From JACPNO01 sp963825405 (GTDB lineage: Bacteria; Acidobacteriota; Terriglobia; Bryobacterales; Bryobacteraceae), in contig CAWGTB010000016.1 in the NCBI GenBank assembly GCA_963825405.1, positions 1 to 64,000 on the forward strand: a stretch of 64,000 bases of DNA. The letters are read 5' to 3'. Both the position numbers and the translations under genes were made by a program. This document shows, one piece after another, positions 36,080 through 44,321 of the stretch (the first letter of the stretch is position 1; every line of letters starts with the position of its first letter). The notes beneath the pieces were generated by a model. The model was not told the DNA's origin, ran no database searches, and was given only the letters and a program-made list of their open reading frames with translations.

Positions 36080-36500
36080 GATGCGCAATGGCCATCTCGG
36101 CTTCGCGTTGCGTGAGTCCGGGCTCCGCTTCCGTTTTCACCAGATGCGCTTGCAGCGGCCGCATGTCGGACTGATCATCCAGGATGACGAACCGCTCGAC
36201 GGCGTGCGCCTCGAGCCAGGCTTGAATCTCCTCGCCGCGCGTCCCGGCTAGCGGCGTCTGGCCGACGACCGCGCCGGTCACGTCCCAGCGGGTCAACAGC
36301 TCACGCAGTTCTTCGGGCGAATATTCCTCGCGCCATGTGCTAGTCACCACGATTTCCGCGCCGGTCGCCTGCACGATACGGTTGAGCGCGGCGACGGCGA
36401 TGGGGTCGGCGGCGGGCCTGCGTTGGGGGTCAAGCCTGCGCGTTCGCAGCGCGGCTTGATTTATGAGTACGCCATCGAAATCGAGAAAGATAATTTTCAC
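36063..36500 (-). CDS. HAD-fold protein (Swiss Army Knife RNA-repair type HAD domain)
   Basis: A GTG at 36500 begins the conserved part directly (KIIFLDFDGVLINQAA). Longer ATG starts at 36530 or 36539 would overlap the divergent DUF899 gene. The protein is about 145 residues. FLDFDGVL is HAD motif I, EIVVTSTWREEYSPEELREL matches the second motif with S/T and W, and FVILDDQSDM is the final acidic motif. This short cap-less form matches the HAD_SAK family, first defined in RNA-repair proteins but common as single-domain phosphatases. Substrate unknown. Its 3' end overlaps the propeller gene by 17 bp. Confidence 0.65.
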   Translation of the reverse strand: MKIIFLDFDGVLINQAALRTRRLDPQRRPAADPIAVAALNRIVQATGAEIVVTSTWREEYSPEELRELLTRWDVTGAVVGQTPLAGTRGEEIQAWLEAHAVERFVILDDQSDMRPLQAHLVKTEAEPGLTQREAEMAIAHLNRPQ

Positions 36501-36528
36501 AACAAAGTGCTTTCGATAGAATACACGC

Positions 36529-37212
36529 ATGGCTGGCAAAACTTCGCTCGCGAAATTTCCTGGTGAATCATCGCGCTACCGTGCTGCGCGGAATCGGCTG
36601 CTCACGGCAGAGAAAGACTTGCGTCGGCATGTCGAAGGCGTGGCGCGCATGCGGCGCAAGCTGCCACTGGGCGGGGCCGTGCCGGAAGATTATATGTTCG
36701 ACGAAGGCGACGGGCGGCAGGTAAAGCTCTCCCAGCTTTTTCGCGACGGCCGCGACACGCTTCTGGTGTACAGCTACATGTTCGGCCCGAATGCCAAGCA
36801 GTCGTGTCCGATGTGCACATCGTTTCTCGACAGCATCGAGGGTGCGGCGCAGCACGTGGCCCAGCGAGCAAATCTGGGAGTGGTTGTGAAGTCGCCGATC
36901 GGCCGCGTGCGAGAGGTTGCGCAAACGCGCGGCTGGCGGCGTCTCTGGCTACTCTCCTCAGCTAATAACGATTACAACCGGCAGTATCACGGCGAGACGC
37001 CCGACGGCGGCCAGATCCCAATGCTCAACGTCTTTGTGCGGCGCAAGGGCAAAATCTATCATTTCTACGCCACCGAACTGCAGGCCGTTCCTCCCGACAA
37101 AGGGCAGAACCAGCGGCATATCGATATGATGTGGCCCCTTTGGAATCTGCTCGATCTGACGCCGGAAGGGCGCGGCAGTGACTGGTATCCGGCGCTCATT
37201 TATCCCTCCTGA
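36529..37212 (+). CDS. DUF899 thioredoxin-like protein
   Basis: A 227-residue soluble protein. EKDLRRHVEGVARMRRKLPL, DYMFDEGDGRQVKLSQLF, LLVYSYMFGPNAKQSCPMCT and the C-terminal MMWPLWNLLDLTPEGRGSDW are the hallmark blocks of DUF899, a thioredoxin-fold family. The CPMC pair sits where a redox site would be. The family is poorly characterised and is thought to be cytoplasmic. It starts divergently from the HAD gene. Confidence 0.8.
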   Translation: MAGKTSLAKFPGESSRYRAARNRLLTAEKDLRRHVEGVARMRRKLPLGGAVPEDYMFDEGDGRQVKLSQLFRDGRDTLLVYSYMFGPNAKQSCPMCTSFLDSIEGAAQHVAQRANLGVVVKSPIGRVREVAQTRGWRRLWLLSSANNDYNRQYHGETPDGGQIPMLNVFVRRKGKIYHFYATELQAVPPDKGQNQRHIDMMWPLWNLLDLTPEGRGSDWYPALIYPS

Positions 37213-37420
37213 AGGTTGACCCTCCCGGTTAATAAACCGCTGTTAGCCGAAGACAGATTGAAAGCAGAGGAATCCAACTCCATAATTGCCGCAAGCGTCG
37301 ACGGGCATCGATTCGGTGATCTTTGGGTGCGTAGTAAGTAACTTCTTTTATTCCCCTTTCACCATGCACGCGAGATGCTGAGGGTTATCTGCGGTAATTG
37401 AGCACTGAGGAGGATTTACC

Positions 37421-38695
37421 ATGACCTGGAGACTTCTGCCGGCCGCATGCGCCGGGACGCTGCTGTTCACGTTCACCGCCTTTGCCCAGCAGCCTGAAGA
37501 ATCGCTGCGGGAAGTCGAGCCGCATCAGCTACGAACGATCAGCGGACACGAGGGACGCACTTCGCTGGGCGCGTTCGTGAGTTTCGGCACCGATGATACG
37601 ACTGTGCATCTGGGCAACAACCAGACGGGCAAGACGGCCGCCAGCACGGCAACTCTGCCGTTGTGGACTTACCAGACGCGCGCCGCGCAGGACAATCTCA
37701 CTTATCAGGGCATGATCGTGGGCACCAATCCAGCGTCGGGGAGTTCGGCTACCGTACCGGTCGTGCTTGTGCCGCTGATTCTGAAAATCAAGCAGGGCAG
37801 CAAGACCTACACTTTCGATCCCACCGCTCCCGATACGGGCTGCCTGGGAACGGGAAATACGGCGTTCGGTCTCACCCACTCTTCCCCTCTGTTCAGTAAT
37901 GCCAGTTTCTCCATGAATGGCGTCGCCATCGGATCCACGCAGTACGCCGATGCCTTCCTGAAGGGTGAGTTTTGGAATAGCGGGGGCAGTTCCAGCGGCT
38001 ATCACCTTCTGCTGAGTCCGTCGACGGGTGCAACCATGACGATAAGCATCAATGCCGGCCCCACCGGCAACTCAACCGCCGAGGTCTTCAGTCTCAGTGG
38101 AGGGCTCTGCGGCAATAGCAGCGCCACCACCAATCCCGGCGGTAAGATCGCGGTCGTCAATATCAATACCATTGATGCCGCGCTGCAGGGCTACATCTCG
38201 ACCCACGGCTTGAATGCCTCGCAGTTCCCCTTTTTCGTGACCTACAATGCAGTGATGTCGGTGGGCTCGGCCAAGAATCTGAATAACTGCTGCGTGCTCG
38301 GCTATCACAACGCTCTCGGCAATCCGGGACAGACTTACGGAATCGCGGAATTTGAAGGACGCAACCAGACCGTGTTCGCCGGTGTGGCGGACGTGGCGGC
38401 AGCATCACACGAAGTGAACGAATGGTCGAACGACCCCAACGGAAGCAATCCCACGCCGGCCTGGGGGAACGTCGGACAGGTAAGCGGCTGCCAGGACAAT
38501 TTAGAAGTAGGCGACCCGCTGAGCGGAACGCTGATGTCGACGGTGACCGTGAACGGATTCACTTATCATCTGCAGGAGCTGGCCTACTTTTCCTGGTTCT
38601 ACGGCGGAACTTCGCTGGGCGCCGGCGGCAAGTATTCGAGCAACGGCACGTTTGGCGGGGCTGCGAAGCTGTGCCCTCCGGGCGGGACGAACTAG
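37421..38695 (+). CDS. Large secreted protein with a possible metallopeptidase motif
   Basis: A 424-residue protein with a signal peptide (LLPAACAGTLLFTFTAFA) and a GAGGAGG ribosome site. Composition is Ser/Thr/Gly/Asn-rich and beta-rich, as for outer-surface or secreted proteins. The segment DVAAASHEVNEWSNDPNG, followed by GCQDNLEVGDP, resembles the HExxE...DP pattern in some secreted proteases of actinobacteria and acidobacteria, and His/Glu/Glu could bind a metal. Cysteines at GCLGTG, LCGNS, NNCCVLG and GCQDN could form disulfides. The family is not recognised. The 208-bp region before it holds no other gene. Confidence 0.55.
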   Translation: MTWRLLPAACAGTLLFTFTAFAQQPEESLREVEPHQLRTISGHEGRTSLGAFVSFGTDDTTVHLGNNQTGKTAASTATLPLWTYQTRAAQDNLTYQGMIVGTNPASGSSATVPVVLVPLILKIKQGSKTYTFDPTAPDTGCLGTGNTAFGLTHSSPLFSNASFSMNGVAIGSTQYADAFLKGEFWNSGGSSSGYHLLLSPSTGATMTISINAGPTGNSTAEVFSLSGGLCGNSSATTNPGGKIAVVNINTIDAALQGYISTHGLNASQFPFFVTYNAVMSVGSAKNLNNCCVLGYHNALGNPGQTYGIAEFEGRNQTVFAGVADVAAASHEVNEWSNDPNGSNPTPAWGNVGQVSGCQDNLEVGDPLSGTLMSTVTVNGFTYHLQELAYFSWFYGGTSLGAGGKYSSNGTFGGAAKLCPPGGTN

Positions 38696-39721
38696 CTACC
38701 CCACCGCTAAATCGAACCCGTGTTGTTTGCGGTGGAACGGGCCATCGAAGGTTTTGGTGCTTTTGAACAATTCGTGGCGGCCGTCGGTGGCTTGTTCGCG
38801 CGTGCGGGATAGCAGTGCTTCTTTCTCCGCCGCGGTGATCGGCTTGAAATTTCGGGCCAGTGCCAGGTTTTGCTTCAGATCGTCCATCGAGGCCATGCCC
38901 ATCACCTGCGCGCTTACCGGCAGGCTCAGGCAGAAGCGGTAGCATTCCTCGGCGGTGAGACCAGCCTGGCTGGGAAGCCGTCCTTTCGGGAATCCGCCGG
39001 CGAGTCCCTTCATGCCGATCACGCCTACATTTTTCTTCAGGCACACCGGCACCACCTCGTTCTGAAAGCTGCGATATTGCGCGTCCATCACGTTGATGGG
39101 CATCTGCGCGGTGTCCCATTCGTGCGGCTTGCCCAGCATCTTGAGATGAATGCGCGGGTCTTTGTGGCCGGTGAAGCCGATGAAGCGGACCTTACCCGCC
39201 TTGCGCGCTTCGAGCGCCGCTTTGATGCCGCCTTTTTCAAAGATCCAATCGGGATCGTTGTCGTAAACGCACTCGTGGAACTGCCATAAATCCAGATGAT
39301 CGGTGCGCAGGCGGCGCAGGCTATCGTCCAGACATTTCATGGACCCGGCATAATCGCGCTCGCAATTCTTGGTCATCAGGAATACTTTGTTGCGACGCTG
39401 GTCCATCGCCAGGGCTTTGCCCATCCGTTCCTCGGCGCCGCCGTCCTGATAGTCCCAGGCATTGTCGAAAAAGTAGATGCCTTCGTCGAGTGCGGCGTGC
39501 ATAATACGAATGGCTTCAGCTTCTTCCGCCACCGCGCCGATGTGCCATCCGCCTAGCGCGATCATGGAAACACGCTGCCCGGTATGACCCAGCGGCCGCG
39601 TGGGCACGCCGGTAGCGGAAGCGCTGGAAGTTTGCGCGACCACATCCTCAGCTAGCGAAGCGATCGAAGCCGCGATGGCGGCATCCTTGAAAAACTCTCT
39701 GCGCGAAGGTTGTTGAGGCAT
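38696..39721 (-). CDS. Tat-exported aldo/keto reductase
   Basis: A 341-residue protein with a twin-arginine signal (SRREFFKDAAIAASIASLAE). The AKR barrel shows TRPLGHTGQRVSMIALGGW, YFFDNAWDYQDGGAEERMGK (catalytic Asp and Tyr), KVFLMTKNCERDY (catalytic Lys) and LDLWQFHECVYD (His). It reduces aldehydes or ketones with NAD(P)H, although export by Tat with a prefolded cofactor is notable. The C-terminal LMGMASMDDLKQNLALAR-like segment (here VMGMASMDDLKQNLALAR) closes the barrel. It diverges from the amidohydrolase gene. Confidence 0.85.
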   Translation of the reverse strand: MPQQPSRREFFKDAAIAASIASLAEDVVAQTSSASATGVPTRPLGHTGQRVSMIALGGWHIGAVAEEAEAIRIMHAALDEGIYFFDNAWDYQDGGAEERMGKALAMDQRRNKVFLMTKNCERDYAGSMKCLDDSLRRLRTDHLDLWQFHECVYDNDPDWIFEKGGIKAALEARKAGKVRFIGFTGHKDPRIHLKMLGKPHEWDTAQMPINVMDAQYRSFQNEVVPVCLKKNVGVIGMKGLAGGFPKGRLPSQAGLTAEECYRFCLSLPVSAQVMGMASMDDLKQNLALARNFKPITAAEKEALLSRTREQATDGRHELFKSTKTFDGPFHRKQHGFDLAVG

Positions 39722-39849
39722 TTGATGAAAAATTCTATCATGCCGCCGCGATCGCCTCGTTAACGTTAGACAACTTGTGGCTACTGACTCCGTCAGCTAT
39801 ATTCGCGGTTGCGAAGAACGGCGTGTTATTTCCGCCCTTCCAACGACTT

Positions 39850-41256
39850 ATGTCTCGTGCGATCGCTTCAATCATCGCCGCGATCTTGATTGCGTCACTG
39901 CTTTGCTGCCTGGGCTGCGGCACCGGGAACGCAACCTTAACAAAGGTCGCGGGTGGATCGGTCGCCTTGACGCACGTGCGCGTGATCGATGGCACCGGCG
40001 GTCCGGCCAAGGAAGACCAGACCATCGTCATCGAGAACGGCCGGATTCGCGAAATCGGCGATGCCGATGTGGTCAGGTCAACCGGCGTCGCGCAAACGAT
40101 GGAACTGCGCGGCCGCACCGTGATTCCCGGGCTCGTCGGCATGCACGATCATCTTTTTTACGCGCTGCCTCCGGGTACGGAGTACCGCGGCATGCCTTCG
40201 TTTCCGCGGCTTTACCTGGCAACCGGCGTGACGTCCGTCCGAACGGCTGGTGCGACGGATCTCACCGCCGAGCTGCAAGTGAAAAAGCTGATCGATAGCG
40301 GGCGCGAGCTGGGTCCGCACCTGTATTTGACCAGCCCTTACGTTGATCCCGACCCGGACTCGCCGGAAAATCCCGCTGGATATTCCGCCATCATCGAGCA
40401 ATTGATAGATAAAGGCATCAACTCGGTGAAACTTTACACGCGTGCGCGGCACTCTGAAGTGGCGGCAGTAATCAAGACTGCGCACCGGCGAGGCGTGCAG
40501 GTAACCGGGCACATGTGCGCGGTCGGCTTCAGCGAAGCGGCGGAGTTAGGCATCGACAATCTGGAGCACGGCCTGATCGTCGATACAGAATTTTATTCGC
40601 ACCGCCAGCCGGACGTTTGTCCCGAATGGACGCTGGTGGTCGAAGAGCTGTTGCGCATGGATGTGCGCGGTCCTGAAATTCAAGCCTTGATCAAGACGCT
40701 GGTGGCGCATCAAGTGGCCATCACCTCGACGCTGGCGGTTTTCGAAAGCATGTCCGGAGCCAGAACTCCCAATCTGGATGGACGAGCCATGCCGCTGCTG
40801 GCGCCTTCGCTGCAGACTGCGTATCTGGCGAAGCAAACGCAAGTGGCGCGAATTCCCGACGTAATCTGGGGCGCGATGTTGAAAAAGGAAATGGAATTCG
40901 AGCGCGCGTTTGTCGAAGCCGGAGGTCTGCTGATGGCGGGCGCGGATCCCACCGGATGGGGCGGTGTGCTGGCTGGATTCGGCGATCAGCACGGGCTGGA
41001 ACTGCTGGTGGAAGCCGGCTTCACGCCCGAGCAAACGATTCGCATCGCTACTTACAACGGCGCCCTTTTCCTGAAGCAAGCCGATCGCATCGGCACCCTG
41101 GCCGGCGGAAAAGAGGCGGATTTAGTTGTGATCCGCGGCAACCCGGCTGCGTCCATCAGCGACATCCGGCAAACGGAAATCGTTTTCAAAGACGGCGTCG
41201 GCTACGATGCTGCCGCGATTCTGCGGACTCTTATCGGGCAGGTGGGGAAGCAATAA
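39850..41256 (+). CDS. Lipoprotein amidohydrolase (metal-dependent, imidazolonepropionase-like)
   Basis: The start at ATG 39850 gives a lipoprotein signal (AIASIIAAILIASLLCCLGC) and a 468-residue protein. The amidohydrolase barrel shows the first metal pair in PGLVGMHDHLFY, further ligands in QVTGHMCAVG and DNLEHGLIVD, and the final Asp in LMAGADPTGWGGV. C-terminal LAGGKEADLVVIRGNPA is the second beta sandwich. Family members split cyclic amides, dipeptides or imidazolones. Export suggests action on peptides or N-acyl amino acids outside the cytoplasm. Confidence 0.8.
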   Translation: MSRAIASIIAAILIASLLCCLGCGTGNATLTKVAGGSVALTHVRVIDGTGGPAKEDQTIVIENGRIREIGDADVVRSTGVAQTMELRGRTVIPGLVGMHDHLFYALPPGTEYRGMPSFPRLYLATGVTSVRTAGATDLTAELQVKKLIDSGRELGPHLYLTSPYVDPDPDSPENPAGYSAIIEQLIDKGINSVKLYTRARHSEVAAVIKTAHRRGVQVTGHMCAVGFSEAAELGIDNLEHGLIVDTEFYSHRQPDVCPEWTLVVEELLRMDVRGPEIQALIKTLVAHQVAITSTLAVFESMSGARTPNLDGRAMPLLAPSLQTAYLAKQTQVARIPDVIWGAMLKKEMEFERAFVEAGGLLMAGADPTGWGGVLAGFGDQHGLELLVEAGFTPEQTIRIATYNGALFLKQADRIGTLAGGKEADLVVIRGNPAASISDIRQTEIVFKDGVGYDAAAILRTLIGQVGKQ

Positions 41257-42109
41257 TCGTTTCCACCAGATCGCCGAGCTGCTGCGGAGAGAATTCATTT
41301 CCCGGGATGATGGCGGCAAGCTTGCCCTGGCGATCGATGACGGCCGTTCGCAAGGAATGCGTGAACAGGCCTTCGTCGGGAAAAGCATTGACGCCAAACG
41401 ATCCATACACGCGCCGCAGATCCGCCGTCGGCCCGGTCAGGAAATGCCAGTTGTCCGGATCAGCTTTCCAGGGGCGGGCATAGGCGGCGAGCACATCGGG
41501 CTGGTCGTATTTCGGATCGAAGGTGATGCTCAGCAGGATCAGGTCTTGCCCCAGGCGTTCGCGAAAGCGCTTCTGCAGCCGCGCGAAATTGTTGGACAGG
41601 CGCAGGCAGTAATCCGGAAGCGGACAGCGCGTATAGACGAAGGTGACTGCGACCACCTTGCCTGAAAATTGCGACAGGCGAATTTCGCGGCGGTTCTGAT
41701 CCATGAGCTGAAAATCGGGAACAGGCTGGCCGACCACTACCGCGTTGACCGGGGCGCCTGTCACAAGGGAATCCAAGAGCTGCAGACGCCGAGCTTGCAG
41801 CGGGTCGCGGGCGACGCTATCGCCACTGGTCACACGCACATCGTCGGCATAGGAAGATTCCTTCTCGACGACCAGCGTGAAATCGACTTTCATGCCCGGC
41901 TGCATGCCGGCGAGCATCTCGGACTTGCGGACGTGGAACGGCATGACCATGCCGTCCATGAACCCGGCGATAGGCCCGTGGGAAACGACCATGATGCGCT
42001 GAGCCGGGTCGACGCGCACGACCATACCGGAGACTGGATAGCGTTGCGCGGCCACGGCGGTATAGAGCGTGGCGAACAACAAGACCACCGGCCAGGCAAC
42101 GCGTTTCAC
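41231..42109 (-). CDS. CusF-like copper-binding domain fused to SCO1/SenC domain
   Basis: A GTG at 42109 begins a signal/anchor helix (KRVAWPVVLLFATLYTAVAA); the 292-residue frame reads on upstream without obvious coding character. Residues about 22-85 form a CusF-type fold (RYPVSGMVVRVDPAQRIMVV, then FMDGMVMPFHV) whose Met-rich turn can bind Cu(I). The rest is an SCO/thioredoxin domain with TFVYTRCPLPDYC, Cys162 and Cys168 in a CX5C spacing, and the copper-binding His in FTHSLRTAVID. SCO proteins deliver copper to cytochrome oxidase in the periplasm. The fusion would couple copper capture and delivery. It overlaps the amidohydrolase 3' end by 26 bp. Confidence 0.8.
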   Translation of the reverse strand: MKRVAWPVVLLFATLYTAVAAQRYPVSGMVVRVDPAQRIMVVSHGPIAGFMDGMVMPFHVRKSEMLAGMQPGMKVDFTLVVEKESSYADDVRVTSGDSVARDPLQARRLQLLDSLVTGAPVNAVVVGQPVPDFQLMDQNRREIRLSQFSGKVVAVTFVYTRCPLPDYCLRLSNNFARLQKRFRERLGQDLILLSITFDPKYDQPDVLAAYARPWKADPDNWHFLTGPTADLRRVYGSFGVNAFPDEGLFTHSLRTAVIDRQGKLAAIIPGNEFSPQQLGDLVETIIASPPAR

Positions 42110-42191
42110 GATTCCGATAATACTAGATACGGCTGGAAGCCGATTTCGCCCTGTGTTACCGTGGACCTCAAGACTATCGGAGAGTCGGCTC

Positions 42192-43298
42192 ATGCACTCC
42201 ACACGACGCAATTGCCTCAAAATGTTGGGCGGAAGTATTCCCGTGGCGCTCGCGGCCGCGCAGGTTTCGTCTAAAGCCGAGCGCTCGAAGCTTGCCATGC
42301 CCGGGCTCTATCGCGGCCGAGTCGTCGAAGTAGAGCATCCTGGATCGATCGTCGGCGGTCAATATCAAGCCGAGCCTGTTCGCGACATGATGCGCCGGGG
42401 CATGAGTACGCTTACCGGCGCCGATGGCTGGGTGGACGCGTGGCGTCTGTTTGTCGAGCCGGGCGATGTGGTCGGCATCAAAGTGAATCCGGTAGGGATG
42501 CCGCACGTGATTTCAGCGCCCGAAGTGCTCCGCGAAATTATTGCCGGCCTCAGTGCCGCGGGATTGAAGCATCAGGACATTGTGGTCTACGACCGTTATC
42601 GCGCCCAGTTTTTCAAAGCCGGGTTCGACAAGTGGCTGCCCGAAGGCGTGCGCACCATGAGCGCGGCCGAAGATTATGAAGGCGTCCAGCACGCGATCGA
42701 GGGCTACGATCCGGATCACTACATGGACATGGCGCTCACCCTGCCCGGCTACGATATCGGCAACCTGACGGCGCGCCGCTCCTACGCCTCGCGCTTCATT
42801 ACGAAGTCGGTGAACAAGCTCATCAACCTCTGCGTGCTGAAGGACCACCAATCCGCCGGGGTTACGCTGGCACTAAAGAATCTATCGCACGGCCTGGTGA
42901 ACAACGTGGCGCGCAGCCACGCCACCAGTACGCTGAACGCGTGCGGCAGCTTCATTCCTTCGGTGGTTTCGCTGCCCGTGATCCGCAACAAAGTGGTGCT
43001 GAATATTCTCGACGGCGTGAAGGGCCTGTATCACGGCGGGCCGGGCGCGCGTCCGCAATTCGTCTGGGAGCACAAGACCATCTATTTCGCGACTGACCCT
43101 GTCGCGCTCGATCACATCGGCTGGAAAGCGATCGACGCGAAGCGCGCGGCGGTCGGCATGAAATCCATTGCGCTCGACCGGCCTGACGAGTTCAGCACGT
43201 TCCTGAACCGCCAGCCGGAGCACGTCGAAATCGCCGGAGCGATGGGACTGGGCGAATGGGACGAAGCGAAAATCGACTTGCGCAAAATCCGTATTTAG
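42192..43298 (+). CDS. Tat-exported DUF362 protein
   Basis: The start at ATG 42192 begins HSTRRNCLKMLGGSIPVALA, a twin-arginine signal. The 368-residue protein contains GDVVGIKVNPVGMPHVISAP, IVVYDRYRAQFFKAG, LINLCVLKDHQSAGVTLALK, NLSHGLVNNVARSH and LNILDGVKGLYHGGPGA, the DUF362 core without a ferredoxin domain. DUF362 members are of uncertain function and often lie near redox genes. This is the second Tat-DUF362 protein in the window; the two differ strongly in sequence. It diverges from the CusF-SCO gene. Confidence 0.8.
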   Translation: MHSTRRNCLKMLGGSIPVALAAAQVSSKAERSKLAMPGLYRGRVVEVEHPGSIVGGQYQAEPVRDMMRRGMSTLTGADGWVDAWRLFVEPGDVVGIKVNPVGMPHVISAPEVLREIIAGLSAAGLKHQDIVVYDRYRAQFFKAGFDKWLPEGVRTMSAAEDYEGVQHAIEGYDPDHYMDMALTLPGYDIGNLTARRSYASRFITKSVNKLINLCVLKDHQSAGVTLALKNLSHGLVNNVARSHATSTLNACGSFIPSVVSLPVIRNKVVLNILDGVKGLYHGGPGARPQFVWEHKTIYFATDPVALDHIGWKAIDAKRAAVGMKSIALDRPDEFSTFLNRQPEHVEIAGAMGLGEWDEAKIDLRKIRI

Positions 43299-43319
43299 GA
43301 CAAGTGGGGAAGGTCCACG

Positions 43320-44321
43320 TTATTGCGCCAGGCGCGCGGCTCGCATCAGGGTTTTTTCGAAGATCGGATCGCGGTCCGGGATCGCTAACTCTTCGCGCAA
43401 CAAATCGTAATCGGTGGCGCTGGCCAGTTTTGTGCACGCGGTCAAATGATCCACGCTCACATCCACGGCTGACCCTTGCGCCTCCAGATGCACCGCGAAC
43501 TCGGCGGAGCCGTGGGCGATAAGCGCGATCTTATGGAACGTTCCCGAGTCCCCGTTGCCCGCGTCCCAAATCAGCTTAGGGCTCGCGCCGGCACGCTCAA
43601 GCGATTCCAGCAGCCAGGCGGCGAGGTAATAGGCGCCTACCTGCGGGCTGGCTCCGCCAAATGAAATACGCACCTCCGAGATGGATGGCACGGAGGCGAG
43701 ATAGCTACGATTATCAAAAATCTGGGAAACCAGCGAGCGCCAGCAGGTGAGGCGCGTCCATGCCAGATCGGCCAATGCGTATGGCTCCCTCAAACGGTTG
43801 GCTGCGTCGGACAGGACCGCGCTCGGATCAGGAAAGCCCGCCGAATCGAAAATCACTTTTTGGGCTACGCCCGCTAGCTGAGCGAATCCAGGCAAACGTA
43901 AAATGCGCGCACTACGGCACCACAGCACCAGCGGCAGGTCGGCAGCGGCTAGGGGTACGATGACGCCAGGCAAGTCGGGAAGGCTCAGGTCGGACGCCAG
44001 AATTTCGATCTGCTCGCAGCAAATCTGACGGCGCTGTCCGAAAGGCATCCAGCACTGCGCGAATACGCGAGCCTCCAACGCGCGATCGGCCGCCGGACGA
44101 AAACGGATCACGATCGCCCGGCTGGGATGTTCGCGCATCAGAGCAGCCACCGTTTCGCCAATGACGGATGCGTCTTCGCTATCCTCCGCCACCGTTACCA
44201 GCGTCATGGCGCACGCGCGCAGCACGCCAGCGGAAGTTTCGCCCGCCGCTTCTTTGCCCAGCGATACCCACAATTCGGACAATTCGCGCAGAATGGTGTC
44301 GGGCTGAATGGTAGCGGTCAC
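43320..44321 (-). CDS. opcA: OpcA-like glucose-6-phosphate dehydrogenase assembly protein
   Basis: The start is taken as GTG 44321, which overlaps the zwf stop as GTGA. The protein is 333 residues: ATIQPDTILRELSELWVSLG, then RACAMTLVTVAEDSED, HPSRAIVIRFRPA, CEQIEILA and LPLVLWCRSARILRLPGF. These follow the OpcA layout, with its VANPF-type alpha/beta N-terminal half. OpcA activates or assembles G6PDH in cyanobacteria and actinobacteria, and its place right after zwf supports the same role here. The family C-terminus is weaker in similarity. Confidence 0.8.
   Translation of the reverse strand: MTATIQPDTILRELSELWVSLGKEAAGETSAGVLRACAMTLVTVAEDSEDASVIGETVAALMREHPSRAIVIRFRPAADRALEARVFAQCWMPFGQRRQICCEQIEILASDLSLPDLPGVIVPLAAADLPLVLWCRSARILRLPGFAQLAGVAQKVIFDSAGFPDPSAVLSDAANRLREPYALADLAWTRLTCWRSLVSQIFDNRSYLASVPSISEVRISFGGASPQVGAYYLAAWLLESLERAGASPKLIWDAGNGDSGTFHKIALIAHGSAEFAVHLEAQGSAVDVSVDHLTACTKLASATDYDLLREELAIPDRDPIFEKTLMRAARLAQ

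Noticed and set aside
37230..37250. CGGTT-AATA-AACCG mini-hairpin before the HEVNEW-motif gene
   Set aside because: A 5-bp stem without a T-run is easily expected by chance.
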